NCBI RefSeq assembly: GCF_014646235.1
Contig: NZ_BMNB01000011.1
Location: forward strand, 124,001 to 188,000
From: Micromonospora sonchi
Lineage (GTDB): Bacteria > Actinomycetota > Actinomycetes > Mycobacteriales > Micromonosporaceae
Direction: 5' to 3'
Length of the DNA: 64,000 nt
The notes under the pieces were generated by a model that saw nothing but the letters and a program-made list of their open reading frames with translations, was not told the origin of the DNA and searched no databases. Shown here piece after piece: positions 28,531-38,461 of the stretch. Made by a program: the position numbers and the translations under genes. The first letter of the stretch is position 1; each line of letters opens with the position of its first letter.

Positions 28531-29714
28531 GCGTGACCACACCGCAAGGCTTCCGGGCGGCCGGGGTGGCCACCGGACTCAAGACGGGCGGCGCGCTCGA
28601 CGTGGCGCTGGTCGTCAACGACGGCCCCGATGCCGGGGTCGCCGGGGTCTTCACCAGCAACCGGGTCAAGGCCGCGCCGGTGCTCTGGAGCGAGCAGGTG
28701 GTGCGCGGCGGCGTGGTCCGGGCGGTGGTGCTCAACTCCGGCGGAGCGAACGCCTGCACCGGCCCGGCCGGCTTCCAGGACACCCACGCCACCGCCGAGC
28801 ACACCGCCGCCGCGCTGACCACCGCCGCCGCGCTGACCACGGCCGGCGCGGACCAGGTCGGCGCCGGCGAGGTGGCGATCTGCTCCACCGGCCTCATCGG
28901 CGAACGGCTGCCGATGGACAAGCTTCTACCGGGGGTGGGCACTGCCGTGCGCGAACTGTCGCGGACGGGTGGGGCCCCCGCCGCCGAGGCGATCATGACC
29001 ACGGACACCCGGCCGAAGAGCACCGCCGTGTCCGGCGACGGCTGGACCGTGGGCGGCATGGCCAAAGGCGCCGGCATGCTCGCCCCGGCCATGGCCACCA
29101 TGCTCTGCGTACTGACCACCGACGCGGTGGCCGACTGGAAGACGCTCGACGCCGCCCTGCGGGCCGCCACCCGGGTCACCTTCGACCGGCTCGACTCCGA
29201 CGGCTGCATGTCCACCAACGACACCGTGCTGCTGCTGGCCAGCGGCGCCTCCGGCATCGCGCCGAGCCAGGCGGAGCTGACCACGGCGGTCACCGCCGCC
29301 TGCCACGACCTGGCCCAGCAGTTGCTCGCCGACGCCGAGGGCGCCACCAAGCAGGTCGCCATCGAGGTGGTCGGCGCGGCCGGCGAGGACGAGGCGGTCG
29401 AGGTGGGCCGGGCGGTGGCCCGCAACAACCTGGTGAAGACCGCGCTGTTCGGCAACGACCCGAACTGGGGCCGGATCCTCGCCGCGGTCGGCACCACCGC
29501 CGCCGAGTTCGAGCCGGACGCCGTCGACGTGGCCGTCAACGGGATCTGGGTCTGCCGCTCCGGCGCCGCCGCCGAGGACCGGTCGAAGGTCGACCTCACC
29601 GGGCGTGACGTCACCATCCGGATCGACCTGCACGCCGGCCCCGTCGCCGCGACGGTGTGGACCAACGACCTGTCGCACGCGTACGTGCACGAGAACTCGG
29701 CGTACTCAACGTGA
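28527..29714 (+). CDS. argJ: Glutamate N-acetyltransferase/amino-acid acetyltransferase
   Basis: Recycles acetyl from N-acetylornithine to glutamate, making the pathway cyclic. The 395-residue precursor should cut itself before the Thr in KGAGMLAPAMATMLC to give two chains. That site and KGxGM are intact, as are DTRPKSTAVSGDGW, DTRP-type substrate contacts and the C-terminal GNDPNWGRILAAVG. The GTG start overlaps argC. The stop overlaps the first mini-ORF of a tandem repeat. Confidence 0.96.
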   Translation: MSVTTPQGFRAAGVATGLKTGGALDVALVVNDGPDAGVAGVFTSNRVKAAPVLWSEQVVRGGVVRAVVLNSGGANACTGPAGFQDTHATAEHTAAALTTAAALTTAGADQVGAGEVAICSTGLIGERLPMDKLLPGVGTAVRELSRTGGAPAAEAIMTTDTRPKSTAVSGDGWTVGGMAKGAGMLAPAMATMLCVLTTDAVADWKTLDAALRAATRVTFDRLDSDGCMSTNDTVLLLASGASGIAPSQAELTTAVTAACHDLAQQLLADAEGATKQVAIEVVGAAGEDEAVEVGRAVARNNLVKTALFGNDPNWGRILAAVGTTAAEFEPDAVDVAVNGIWVCRSGAAAEDRSKVDLTGRDVTIRIDLHAGPVAATVWTNDLSHAYVHENSAYST

Positions 29715-29828
29715 GCGCGAGGAACGCAGCGCAGCGGAGTCCCGCAGTCGCGAACGAGAGGGCGGACCGGTGAGCGCGAGGAAAACAGCGCAGCGGAGTC
29801 CCGCAGTCGCGAACGAGAGGGCGGACCG
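29711..29828 (+). repeat. Two 59-bp direct repeats, each a mini-ORF with start/stop overlaps
   Basis: Copies 29711-29769 and 29770-29828 differ only at GAACGC versus GAAAAC. Each begins with GTG, encodes 20 codons (starting [20 protein letters not shown] in copy 1) and ends in TGA overlapping the next GTG by GTGA. The chain is argJ stop/mini-ORF 1, mini-ORF 1/mini-ORF 2, mini-ORF 2/argB. Each unit has GAGAGGG 6-9 bases before the next GTG. The units thus work as ready-made, coupled gene junctions. Whether peptides are made is unknown. Confidence 0.9.
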
Positions 29829-30730
29829 GTGAACCTGAGTTCCGACCTGACCCGCGCCCAGGCCAAGGCCGCCACGCTGATCGAGGCGCTGCCCTGGTTG
29901 GCCCGCTTCGCCGGCGCCACCGTCGTGATCAAGTACGGCGGCAACGCCATGGTCGACCCCGAACTGCAACGGGCCTTCGCGGCTGACATGGTGTTCCTGC
30001 GCTACGCCGGGCTCAAGCCCGTGGTGGTGCACGGCGGCGGCCCGCAGATCTCGGCGATGCTCGGCCGGCTCGGCATCGACAGCGAGTTCCGGGGCGGCCT
30101 GCGGGTGACCACCCCGGAAGCGATGGACGTGGTCCGGATGGTGCTCGTCGGTCAGGTCGGCCGGGAACTGGTCGGGCTGATCAACGCGTACGGCCCGTAC
30201 GCGGTCGGGCTCTCCGGCGAGGACGCCGGACTCTTCACCGCCGTGCGGCGGCCCGCGTACGTCGACGGACAGCCGGTCGACGTCGGGCAGGTCGGCGACG
30301 TCGAGTCGGTGAACATCTCGGCGGTGGCCGACCTGATCGGGGCCGGGCGGATCCCGGTGATCTCCACCGTGGCGCCGGACGCGGACGGGGTGCTGCACAA
30401 CCTCAACGCCGACACCGCCGCCGCCGCGCTCGCCGTCGCACTGCGGGCGCGCAAGCTCGTCGTCCTCACCGACGTGCCGGGCCTGTACGCCAACTGGCCG
30501 GACACGTCGAGCCTGGTCAGCGAGATCACCACGGACGACCTGGCGCGGCTGCTGCCGTCGCTGGAGTCGGGCATGGTGCCCAAGATGGAGGCCTGCCTGC
30601 GGGCCGTCAGCCAGGGAGTGCCCGCCGCGCACGTCGTGGACGGCCGGGTCGCGCACTCCACGCTGCTGGAAGTGTTCACCTCGGAAGGCTTCGGAACCAT
30701 GGTGATCCCGTCGCGGAACGGAGAACCGGC

Positions 30731-30734
<4 letters not shown>
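29829..30734 (+). CDS. argB: Acetylglutamate kinase
   Basis: Phosphorylates N-acetylglutamate, usually the arginine-inhibited step. The 301-residue protein has [11 protein letters not shown] (phosphate loop), [42 protein letters not shown] (in two parts) and [14 protein letters not shown]. The N-terminal helix before [12 protein letters not shown] is the kind seen in arginine-sensitive hexameric enzymes. Its GTG overlaps the second mini-ORF. Confidence 0.97.
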
Positions 30735-32901
<2,167 letters not shown>

Positions 32902-32930
32902 GCCGCGCAGTTCGCGAACAAGGAGGTTCG

Positions 32931-33446
32931 GTGACCGCACCGTCGACCCGTGCCGCCCGGCACGCCCGCATCGTGGAGCTGATCCGCGACCGGGAGATCC
33001 GCTCGCAGACCGAACTGGCCGAGCTGCTCGGCGACGAGGGCGTCCAGGTCACCCAGGCCACCCTCTCCCGGGACCTGAAGGAACTCGGCGCGGTCACCGC
33101 CCGGGGTGGGGACGGCCGGGCCGTCTACGTCATCCCGGAGGACGGCCACCGGCCGCTGCGCGACGCCGAGGGGGCACCGGCCCGACTCGTGCGACTGCTG
33201 CGGGAACTGCTCAACGAAGTCGACTCCAGCGGCAACATCGCGGTGCTGCGCACCCCGCCCGGCGCGGCCCAGTACCTGGCCAGCGCGTTGGACCGGGCGG
33301 GTCTGACGGAAGTCGTCGGCACCATCGCCGGCGACGACACCATTTTCGTCGTGGCCCGTGAGCCCGCCGGCGGAGCGGCGCTCGGCGAACGGCTCGCCCG
33401 CTGGGCACGACGCGAAGACAACGGTGAAGGGGACAACACGCCATGA
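32931..33446 (+). CDS. argR: Arginine repressor
   Basis: A 171-residue DNA-binding repressor activated by arginine. The N-terminal winged helix has [28 protein letters not shown]. The C-terminal hexamer and arginine-binding domain has [21 protein letters not shown] and [14 protein letters not shown] (GTIAGDDT being the ligand signature). GTG at 32931 was chosen because AAGGAGG lies 5-6 bases upstream. An in-frame GTG at 32898 overlapping the argF stop is possible but has weaker support. It likely regulates its own operon. Confidence 0.95.
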   Translation: MTAPSTRAARHARIVELIRDREIRSQTELAELLGDEGVQVTQATLSRDLKELGAVTARGGDGRAVYVIPEDGHRPLRDAEGAPARLVRLLRELLNEVDSSGNIAVLRTPPGAAQYLASALDRAGLTEVVGTIAGDDTIFVVAREPAGGAALGERLARWARREDNGEGDNTP

Positions 33447-33499
33447 CCGAGCAGTGGGAGAGCGGAACGACCGCCCGGTTGGGTGGGGTGGAGTCTTGA
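33443..33499 (+). CDS. Possible 18-codon coupling ORF between argR and argH
   Basis: ATG at 33443 overlaps the argR stop (ATGA) and encodes [18 protein letters not shown]. Its TGA lies 17 bases before the GTG chosen for argH and overlaps an alternative TTG start (TTGA). It may carry ribosomes from argR to argH. It could also be the worn remnant of a lost gene start. Nothing shows the peptide is stable. Confidence 0.3.
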   Translation: MTEQWESGTTARLGGVES

Positions 33500-33516
33500 C
33501 CATCAGAATTGGCGGG

Positions 33517-34971
33517 GTGGATGACAAGAGCCTGACCGAGAACAACGCCCCCGCGAACCGGACGAGCCTGTGGGGTGGCCGGTTCGCCGGTGGCCCGTCG
33601 GAGGCGCTCGCCCGGCTGTCGGTGAGCGTCCAGTTCGACTGGCGACTGGCCCCGTACGACATCGCCGGCTCCCGTGCGCATGCCCGGGTGCTGGCCGGCG
33701 CCGGGCTGCTCGACCCGGAGGAACTGGGCCGCATCCTCGCCGCCCTGGACGACCTGGAGGCCGCCTGTGCCTCCGGGGCGTTCCGCCCGACCGTCGACGA
33801 CGAGGACGTGCACACCGCCCTGGAACGCGGGCTGCTGGAGCGGCTCGGCAGCCTCGGCGGCAAGCTGCGCGCCGGCCGGTCCCGCAACGACCAGGTCGCC
33901 ACCGACCTGCGGCTCTACCTGCGCGACCACGCCCGGGGCGTGGCCGCCCGGCTGGTGGAGCTGGCCGAGGCGCTGGTCGAGCAGGCCGAGCGGCACGTGG
34001 ACACCGCCGCCCCCGGCATGACCCACCTCCAGCACGCCCAGCCGGTCACCTTCGGCCACTGGCTGCTCGCCCACGTCCAGCCACTGCTGCGGGACCTGGA
34101 GCGGCTGCGGGACTGGGACCACCGAACCGCGGTCAGCCCGCTCGGCGCGGGGGCGCTGGCCGGATCGGGGCTGCCGCTGGACCCGGTGGCGATCTCCAGG
34201 GAGCTGGGCTTCCGTACCTCCTTCGCCAACTCGATGGACGCGGTCGCCGACCGCGACTTCGTCGCCGAGTTCCTCTTCATCACCGCGATGATCGGGGTGC
34301 ACCTGTCCCGCCTCGGCGAGGAGGTGGTGCTCTGGACGTCGCAGGAGTTCGGCTGGGTCGAGCTGGACGACGCGTTCGCCACCGGGTCGTCGATCATGCC
34401 GCAGAAGAAGAACGCGGACATCGCCGAGCTGGCCCGGGGCAAGTCCGGGCGGCTCGTCGGCGGGCTGGTCGCCGTGCTGACCATGCTCAAGGGCCTGCCC
34501 ATGACGTACGACCGGGACATGCAGGAGGACAAGGAGCCGGCCTTCGACGCGGTCGACACCCTGGAACTGCTGCTGCCGGCCCTCGCGGGGATGATCTCCA
34601 CCATGACGGTACGCGTCGACCGCCTGGTCGCCGCCGCGCCCGTGGGCTTCTCGCTGGCCACCGAGGTGGCCGACTGGCTGGTGCGCAAGGGTGTGCCGTT
34701 CCGGGACGCGCACGAGATCACCGGCAAGCTGGTGGCGCTCTGCGCGGCCCGGGACTGCGCCCTCGACGAGGTTTCCGACGACGACCTGGCCACGGTCAGC
34801 GAGCACCTCGACCCCGGCGTACGCGACGTGCTGTCGGTCCGCTCGGCCCTCGCGGCCCGGACCACCCCCGGCTCGACCGGCCCCGGCCCGGTCGCCGACC
34901 AGCTCGCCGCCGCTGCGGACAATCTCGCCACCTGGAAGGAGTGGGCCGCCGAGCAGGTCGTCCCCCGCTGA
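33517..34971 (+). CDS. argH: Argininosuccinate lyase
   Basis: Last step of arginine synthesis, splitting argininosuccinate to arginine and fumarate. The 484-residue fumarase-fold enzyme has SLWGGRFAGGPSEAL, the DVHTALERGL segment, AGRSRNDQVATDLRLYLRD, the catalytic-His region MTHLQHAQPVTFGHWLLAH and the signature GSSIMPQKKNADIAELARG. The start is uncertain: GTG 33517 gives a typical short N-terminus, and TTG 33496 is 21 bases upstream. argG, which normally precedes it in the pathway, is not in the window. Confidence 0.94.
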   Translation: MDDKSLTENNAPANRTSLWGGRFAGGPSEALARLSVSVQFDWRLAPYDIAGSRAHARVLAGAGLLDPEELGRILAALDDLEAACASGAFRPTVDDEDVHTALERGLLERLGSLGGKLRAGRSRNDQVATDLRLYLRDHARGVAARLVELAEALVEQAERHVDTAAPGMTHLQHAQPVTFGHWLLAHVQPLLRDLERLRDWDHRTAVSPLGAGALAGSGLPLDPVAISRELGFRTSFANSMDAVADRDFVAEFLFITAMIGVHLSRLGEEVVLWTSQEFGWVELDDAFATGSSIMPQKKNADIAELARGKSGRLVGGLVAVLTMLKGLPMTYDRDMQEDKEPAFDAVDTLELLLPALAGMISTMTVRVDRLVAAAPVGFSLATEVADWLVRKGVPFRDAHEITGKLVALCAARDCALDEVSDDDLATVSEHLDPGVRDVLSVRSALAARTTPGSTGPGPVADQLAAAADNLATWKEWAAEQVVPR

Positions 34972-35026
34972 GCCACCGCCCGCACCTGCCGGGCCGTCCC
35001 CGAAGTCGCTGCGCGCTTGTCCAGGT

Positions 35027-35440
35027 TCAGGGGGTCGGGGAGGTGCGGGCGGAAAGGCGTTCGTAGCGTTGCTTGGCGGCCTGGGCGCTGCCCAGGCCCA
35101 GCCCGTGCCCGATCGTCTGCCAGGTCAGGCCACGGCTGCGGGCGAGGTCGAACAGACCCGCCTCCAGGGTGTCGACCTCGGCTCGCAGGTGCGGGAAGAG
35201 GGCGAGCGCAGCGAGCAGGTCGGCCTCGTCGACCGGCTCCTCGCCGGGGGTCGGCGCGGCGGCTCCGGCGGCCAGCGCCAGCACCACGGCGATCGCCTCG
35301 TACGGGTCGGCGGCGTACGGGTTGGTGTGCCGCCGACGCTGCGCCTCGGTGGCGGCGTGCCGCTCGGTGAGCCGCTGGAGCGCGGCGTAGGCGCGGCGGG
35401 ATCGATTCTGAGCCGCCTCGGACGCGGCGAGTGATTCCAT
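35027..35440 (-). CDS. Small helix-turn-helix DNA-binding protein
   Basis: A 137-residue, mostly helical protein. The C-terminal part LTWQTIGHGLGLGSAQAAKQRYERL looks like a helix-turn-helix recognition region. The middle part (residues about 55-95) is Ala/Leu-rich and may be for dimerisation. ATG at 35440 is chosen; an upstream start at 35461 is possible. Inverted repeats in its promoter region suggest autoregulation. The family is unnamed to me; similar proteins are common in actinobacteria. Confidence 0.65.
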   Translation of the reverse strand: MESLAASEAAQNRSRRAYAALQRLTERHAATEAQRRRHTNPYAADPYEAIAVVLALAAGAAAPTPGEEPVDEADLLAALALFPHLRAEVDTLEAGLFDLARSRGLTWQTIGHGLGLGSAQAAKQRYERLSARTSPTP

Positions 35441-35457
35441 GCCCCGATCACAGCACT

Positions 35458-35490
35458 TCAACGAAACGTTGTCAACGGAGTGTTGAGAGG
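35458..35490. promoter_or_regulatory. Inverted repeats upstream of the small HTH gene
   Basis: TCAAC and GTTGA are an inverted pair (35474-35488), and next to it CAACGAAACGTTG (35459-35471) is a second imperfect palindrome. Both are AT-richer than their surroundings and sit just before the HTH gene start. They overlap the end of the upstream acyltransferase gene. Confidence 0.4.
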
Positions 35491-38003
35491 TGGTGGGTGA
35501 GCCAGCGACCCACCCGCCCGGCGAGGGCGGCGTAGCCGATGCCGACGGCCAGCGAGGCGGCCAGCGCCACCAGCGGCCAGTCCCGCAGGTGCGGGTAGAC
35601 CTGCCAGTGGGTCAGGTAGATGTAGAGCGAACTGCCCGCCAGCACCCCGGCGACCCGGTTGACCAGCCCGAGGCTGGGCACGGTGGGCAGCCAGACCAGC
35701 AGGGCGAGGCCGGCCACGATCAACGCCTCCCGGGCCGGCTGGCCGAAGAAGCCGGGCACGGTGAGCGCCGCCGCGACGATCACCAGCACCCGCCGCCCGA
35801 CGCCGTCGGCCCGGGCGGCGGCCCAACCGAGGGTGAACAGCCAGCCGGCGACCAGCGCGGCCGGCAGGTCGTGCCGGGCGTCCAGGCCGAACACGTCGTA
35901 CCGGCCGAGCAGGCCGAGCGCGGTCAGACCCAGCGGCAGGGCGAACGGGTACCGCCGCTCCAGCCGGTCGACGGGCCGCAGCGCGAGCAGCGCCGCCAGC
36001 CCCACCAGCAGGTACACCACCGCCTCGATGAACCAGAAGTGCCACCCGGTGGCGTCGTCGGGGCCGACGATGCTGTGCACCAGCAGCAGGGTGCTGGGTC
36101 GGTACTGGTCGCTGACCAGCATCACCGCGCCGATCCAGGCCGCCGTGGGCAGCACGATCCGGGACAGGCCGGCGGTGATCTGTCGCAGCCGATCGCGCCG
36201 CCCGGCGGTGGTGAGTTGGAACCGGGCGAAGTTGAACCCGGCCACCGCGAGCAGCAGATGCGCCCCGCCGGTGACGGTGAAGAGCGGGATGTGCGAGCCG
36301 ACGATCAGCACGATGGCCGCCGCGCGTAGCGCCACGCTGGTCTCCAGCGCCCGCCGCCGACCGCCGGGCCGCCGCGGTGCGCGCAGCGCCTCGATCGGCA
36401 GTATGTGCCAGTTCGGCGGAAGGTGGCCGAGTTCCTGCTCCAGCCGGACCGACATCTCCACGTACGACAGCGAGTCGCCGCCCAGGTCGACGAAGCTCAG
36501 CTCGGGGCGTACGTCGTCGCGGTCGAGCACCTCCGCGTACAGCCGGCAGAGGTCACCGACCGGCGCCGCGGGTGACAGCTCGTCGCCGGCCGGCGTGGCG
36601 GCGGCGCGTGCCGCGGTGGCCAGCGCGCGCAGCCCGACCATGTCGGGTTTGCCGCTGGCCAGCCGGGGCAGCTCGGTCAGGGCGAGCACCCGCACGGCGC
36701 GCGCCGGCAGCCCCACCTCGTCGGTGACCAGCCGGCGGACGCGCCGCGGATCAGCGGTGCCGACCACCGCCACGATCAGCTCGTCGTCGCCACCGACGCA
36801 GGTTGCGGCGACCTCGTGCGCGGCCAGCAGCGCCTCGACCCGCTGCGGGTCGACGCGCAACCCGAGGATCTTCGCGAACCGGCTGCGCCGACCGACGATC
36901 TCGTACAGCCCGGCCGGGGTGCGTCGGGCCAGATCCCCGGTGTGCAGCTCCTCGACGGTGCGCCCCAAGGCCAGGTCGGCCGGGGCCTCGGCGTAGCCGA
37001 GCATCACGTTCGGACCCGCGTAGACCAGCTCGCCGACCGCCGGGTCCGGATGGTCGGGCACCGGCGCGAGCCGGAACGCGCCGCCGGGCACCGGCCCGCC
37101 GATCGCCGCCGGGTGTCGGGCCGCCAGGTCCGGTGGGAGGTACGCCATCCGCGCGGTCGCCTCGGTCTGCCCGTACATGACGAACAGATCCCAGCCGCTA
37201 CGCCGACCCAACTCGGCGTAGCGGCGCACCCGCTCCGGGGCGAGCCGACCGCCGGCCTGGGTGACATACCGCAGGTGCGGCAGGTCCATGGCGGCGAAGC
37301 CGACCCGGTCCAGCAGGTCGAAGGTGTACGGCACCCCGGCGAACGTGGTGGCCCGGGCCTGGCGGAACAGCTCCCAGAAGCAGGCGTCGGCGACCGACAA
37401 ATCGGTCAGCACCAGCGCGGCCCCCCGCGCCAGGTGGCTGTTGACCACCGACAATCCGTAGCAGTAGTGCAACGGCAGGCTGGTGGCCGCCCGGTCGGTG
37501 TCCCGGATGCCCAGGTACTCGCCGATCGACTCGGCGTTGGCCTGCACGTTGGTGTGCGACAGCCGGACCAGCTTCGGGGAGCCGGTCGAGCCGGAGGTGG
37601 ACAGCAGCAGCGCCAGATCCGGGTGCAGATCGTGCGCGGAGCCGGCCCGGCGGTGTGCGACGCGCCAGCCCTCGGCCGGGCCGATGACCACGTCCGGGTC
37701 GTACGCCTCGACCAGGTTCGCGAGGGCGGCGTCGTGCCCGTCCGGCACCAGCAGGACCGGGTGGCCGCCGTGCAGCGCGGCCAGGTACGCCACCAGCGAC
37801 TCGACCGTGTTCGCGCCGACCACCAGCACCAGCCGGCGGCCGCCGCCGAGCCGCTCGGCGGTCCGCGCGACCCGCCCGGCGAGATCGGCGTACGAGATCT
37901 CCCCGTCCCTGGTCACGATCGCGGGACGGTCACCATGGGCGGCCAGCTCGCGAACGAACGGCACCGCCTCGACGGCCGGAAGCAACGACGACGGGGAGGT
38001 CAC
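35472..38003 (-). CDS. Adenylation-carrier-acyltransferase fusion protein
   Basis: An 843-residue, three-part protein. Residues about 10-455 are an AMP-forming adenylation domain: TSGSTGSPK (136-144), YGQTEATARM, the GDLARR aspartate region and GRRSRFAKILGLRVDPQRVE. Residues about 475-545 are a carrier domain with the phosphopantetheine serine in DLGGDSLSYVE. From about 565 to the end is a membrane acyltransferase-3-type domain with about ten helices, including SHIPLFTVTGG and LYIYLTHWQVYPH. It probably activates an acid, holds it as a thioester and transfers it to a partner at the membrane. Substrate unknown. An iron-box-like site just upstream suggests induction under low iron. Confidence 0.85.
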   Translation of the reverse strand: MTSPSSLLPAVEAVPFVRELAAHGDRPAIVTRDGEISYADLAGRVARTAERLGGGRRLVLVVGANTVESLVAYLAALHGGHPVLLVPDGHDAALANLVEAYDPDVVIGPAEGWRVAHRRAGSAHDLHPDLALLLSTSGSTGSPKLVRLSHTNVQANAESIGEYLGIRDTDRAATSLPLHYCYGLSVVNSHLARGAALVLTDLSVADACFWELFRQARATTFAGVPYTFDLLDRVGFAAMDLPHLRYVTQAGGRLAPERVRRYAELGRRSGWDLFVMYGQTEATARMAYLPPDLAARHPAAIGGPVPGGAFRLAPVPDHPDPAVGELVYAGPNVMLGYAEAPADLALGRTVEELHTGDLARRTPAGLYEIVGRRSRFAKILGLRVDPQRVEALLAAHEVAATCVGGDDELIVAVVGTADPRRVRRLVTDEVGLPARAVRVLALTELPRLASGKPDMVGLRALATAARAAATPAGDELSPAAPVGDLCRLYAEVLDRDDVRPELSFVDLGGDSLSYVEMSVRLEQELGHLPPNWHILPIEALRAPRRPGGRRRALETSVALRAAAIVLIVGSHIPLFTVTGGAHLLLAVAGFNFARFQLTTAGRRDRLRQITAGLSRIVLPTAAWIGAVMLVSDQYRPSTLLLVHSIVGPDDATGWHFWFIEAVVYLLVGLAALLALRPVDRLERRYPFALPLGLTALGLLGRYDVFGLDARHDLPAALVAGWLFTLGWAAARADGVGRRVLVIVAAALTVPGFFGQPAREALIVAGLALLVWLPTVPSLGLVNRVAGVLAGSSLYIYLTHWQVYPHLRDWPLVALAASLAVGIGYAALAGRVGRWLTHHLSTLR

Positions 38004-38015
38004 GGGGACACACTC

Positions 38016-38034
38016 TAAGGTAAGCCTTTCCTAA
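38016..38034 (-). promoter_or_regulatory. IdeR/DtxR-type iron box
   Basis: TAAGGTAAGCCTTTCCTAA matches 15 of 19 positions of the DtxR/IdeR consensus TTAGGTTAGSCTAACCTAA. It lies 12 bases upstream of the GTG of the adenylation-acyltransferase gene, a good place for repression by iron-loaded IdeR. The match was made by eye. Confidence 0.65.
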
Positions 38035-38071
38035 CCCATGATGCCGGGCACCCGCATCGGCGCCGGTCAGG

Positions 38072-38245
38072 GTCGCAGTGGCGCTGCTCGACGCGGGGGA
38101 GAGCATCAAGGCCCTCGCCTCCTACCTCGGCCACGCCGGCCCCGGCTTCACCCTCCGCATCTACACCCACCTTATGCCCGCCGGCGAGGACCGCACCCCA
38201 CGTGCGAGCGGGGGTCTCTTTCCTTCCCGAGGTGATGCGGTTTGA
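38072..38245 (+). pseudogene. C-terminal remnant of a tyrosine recombinase (integrase)
   Basis: The frame encodes about 57 residues including ALLDAGESIKALASYLGHAG and FTLRIYTHLMPAGED. This is the end of a phage-type integrase, with the catalytic His (LGH) and Tyr (YTH). The N-terminal and core domains with the catalytic arginines are missing. Upstream sequence belongs to the iron-box region, so the gene has been cut off. It marks an old insertion or deletion boundary. Confidence 0.75.
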
Positions 38246-38394
38246 ACAGCACAGATGCGGTTGTCGAGTTGCGTTTTTGGTGTTTACCGCGCCTGCTCGC
38301 GTCAGGAGCGGCTGTTGCTGATGCGGCGGGGGCGCGACCGGGCCGGCCCTCGCTCAGCAGGGGCATGCGTCGCGGCAGGGTGGTCGCGCGGTGT

Positions 38395-38409
38395 ACTGTC
38401 CGTCACAGT
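38395..38409 (+). promoter_or_regulatory. Inverted repeat upstream of XRE regulator
   Basis: ACTGT and ACAGT are inverted copies five bases apart, about 55 bases before the GTG of the regulator. It could be an autoregulatory operator; the AT-rich GTGTACTGT may also be part of a promoter. Confidence 0.3.
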
Positions 38410-38461
38410 GTTCCGCTGGCCAGGTCTGGGTTCGTCCAGCCTGCTACCTGGGAGCGTCGTC

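Noticed and set aside
35472..38003. A nonribosomal peptide or siderophore gene cluster
   Set aside because: There is only one adenylation and one carrier domain, no condensation or thioesterase domain, and the neighbours are arginine genes and a regulator.
38072..38245. A functional integrase gene
   Set aside because: Only the last 57 or so residues exist; the catalytic arginines and the N-terminal domain are missing.
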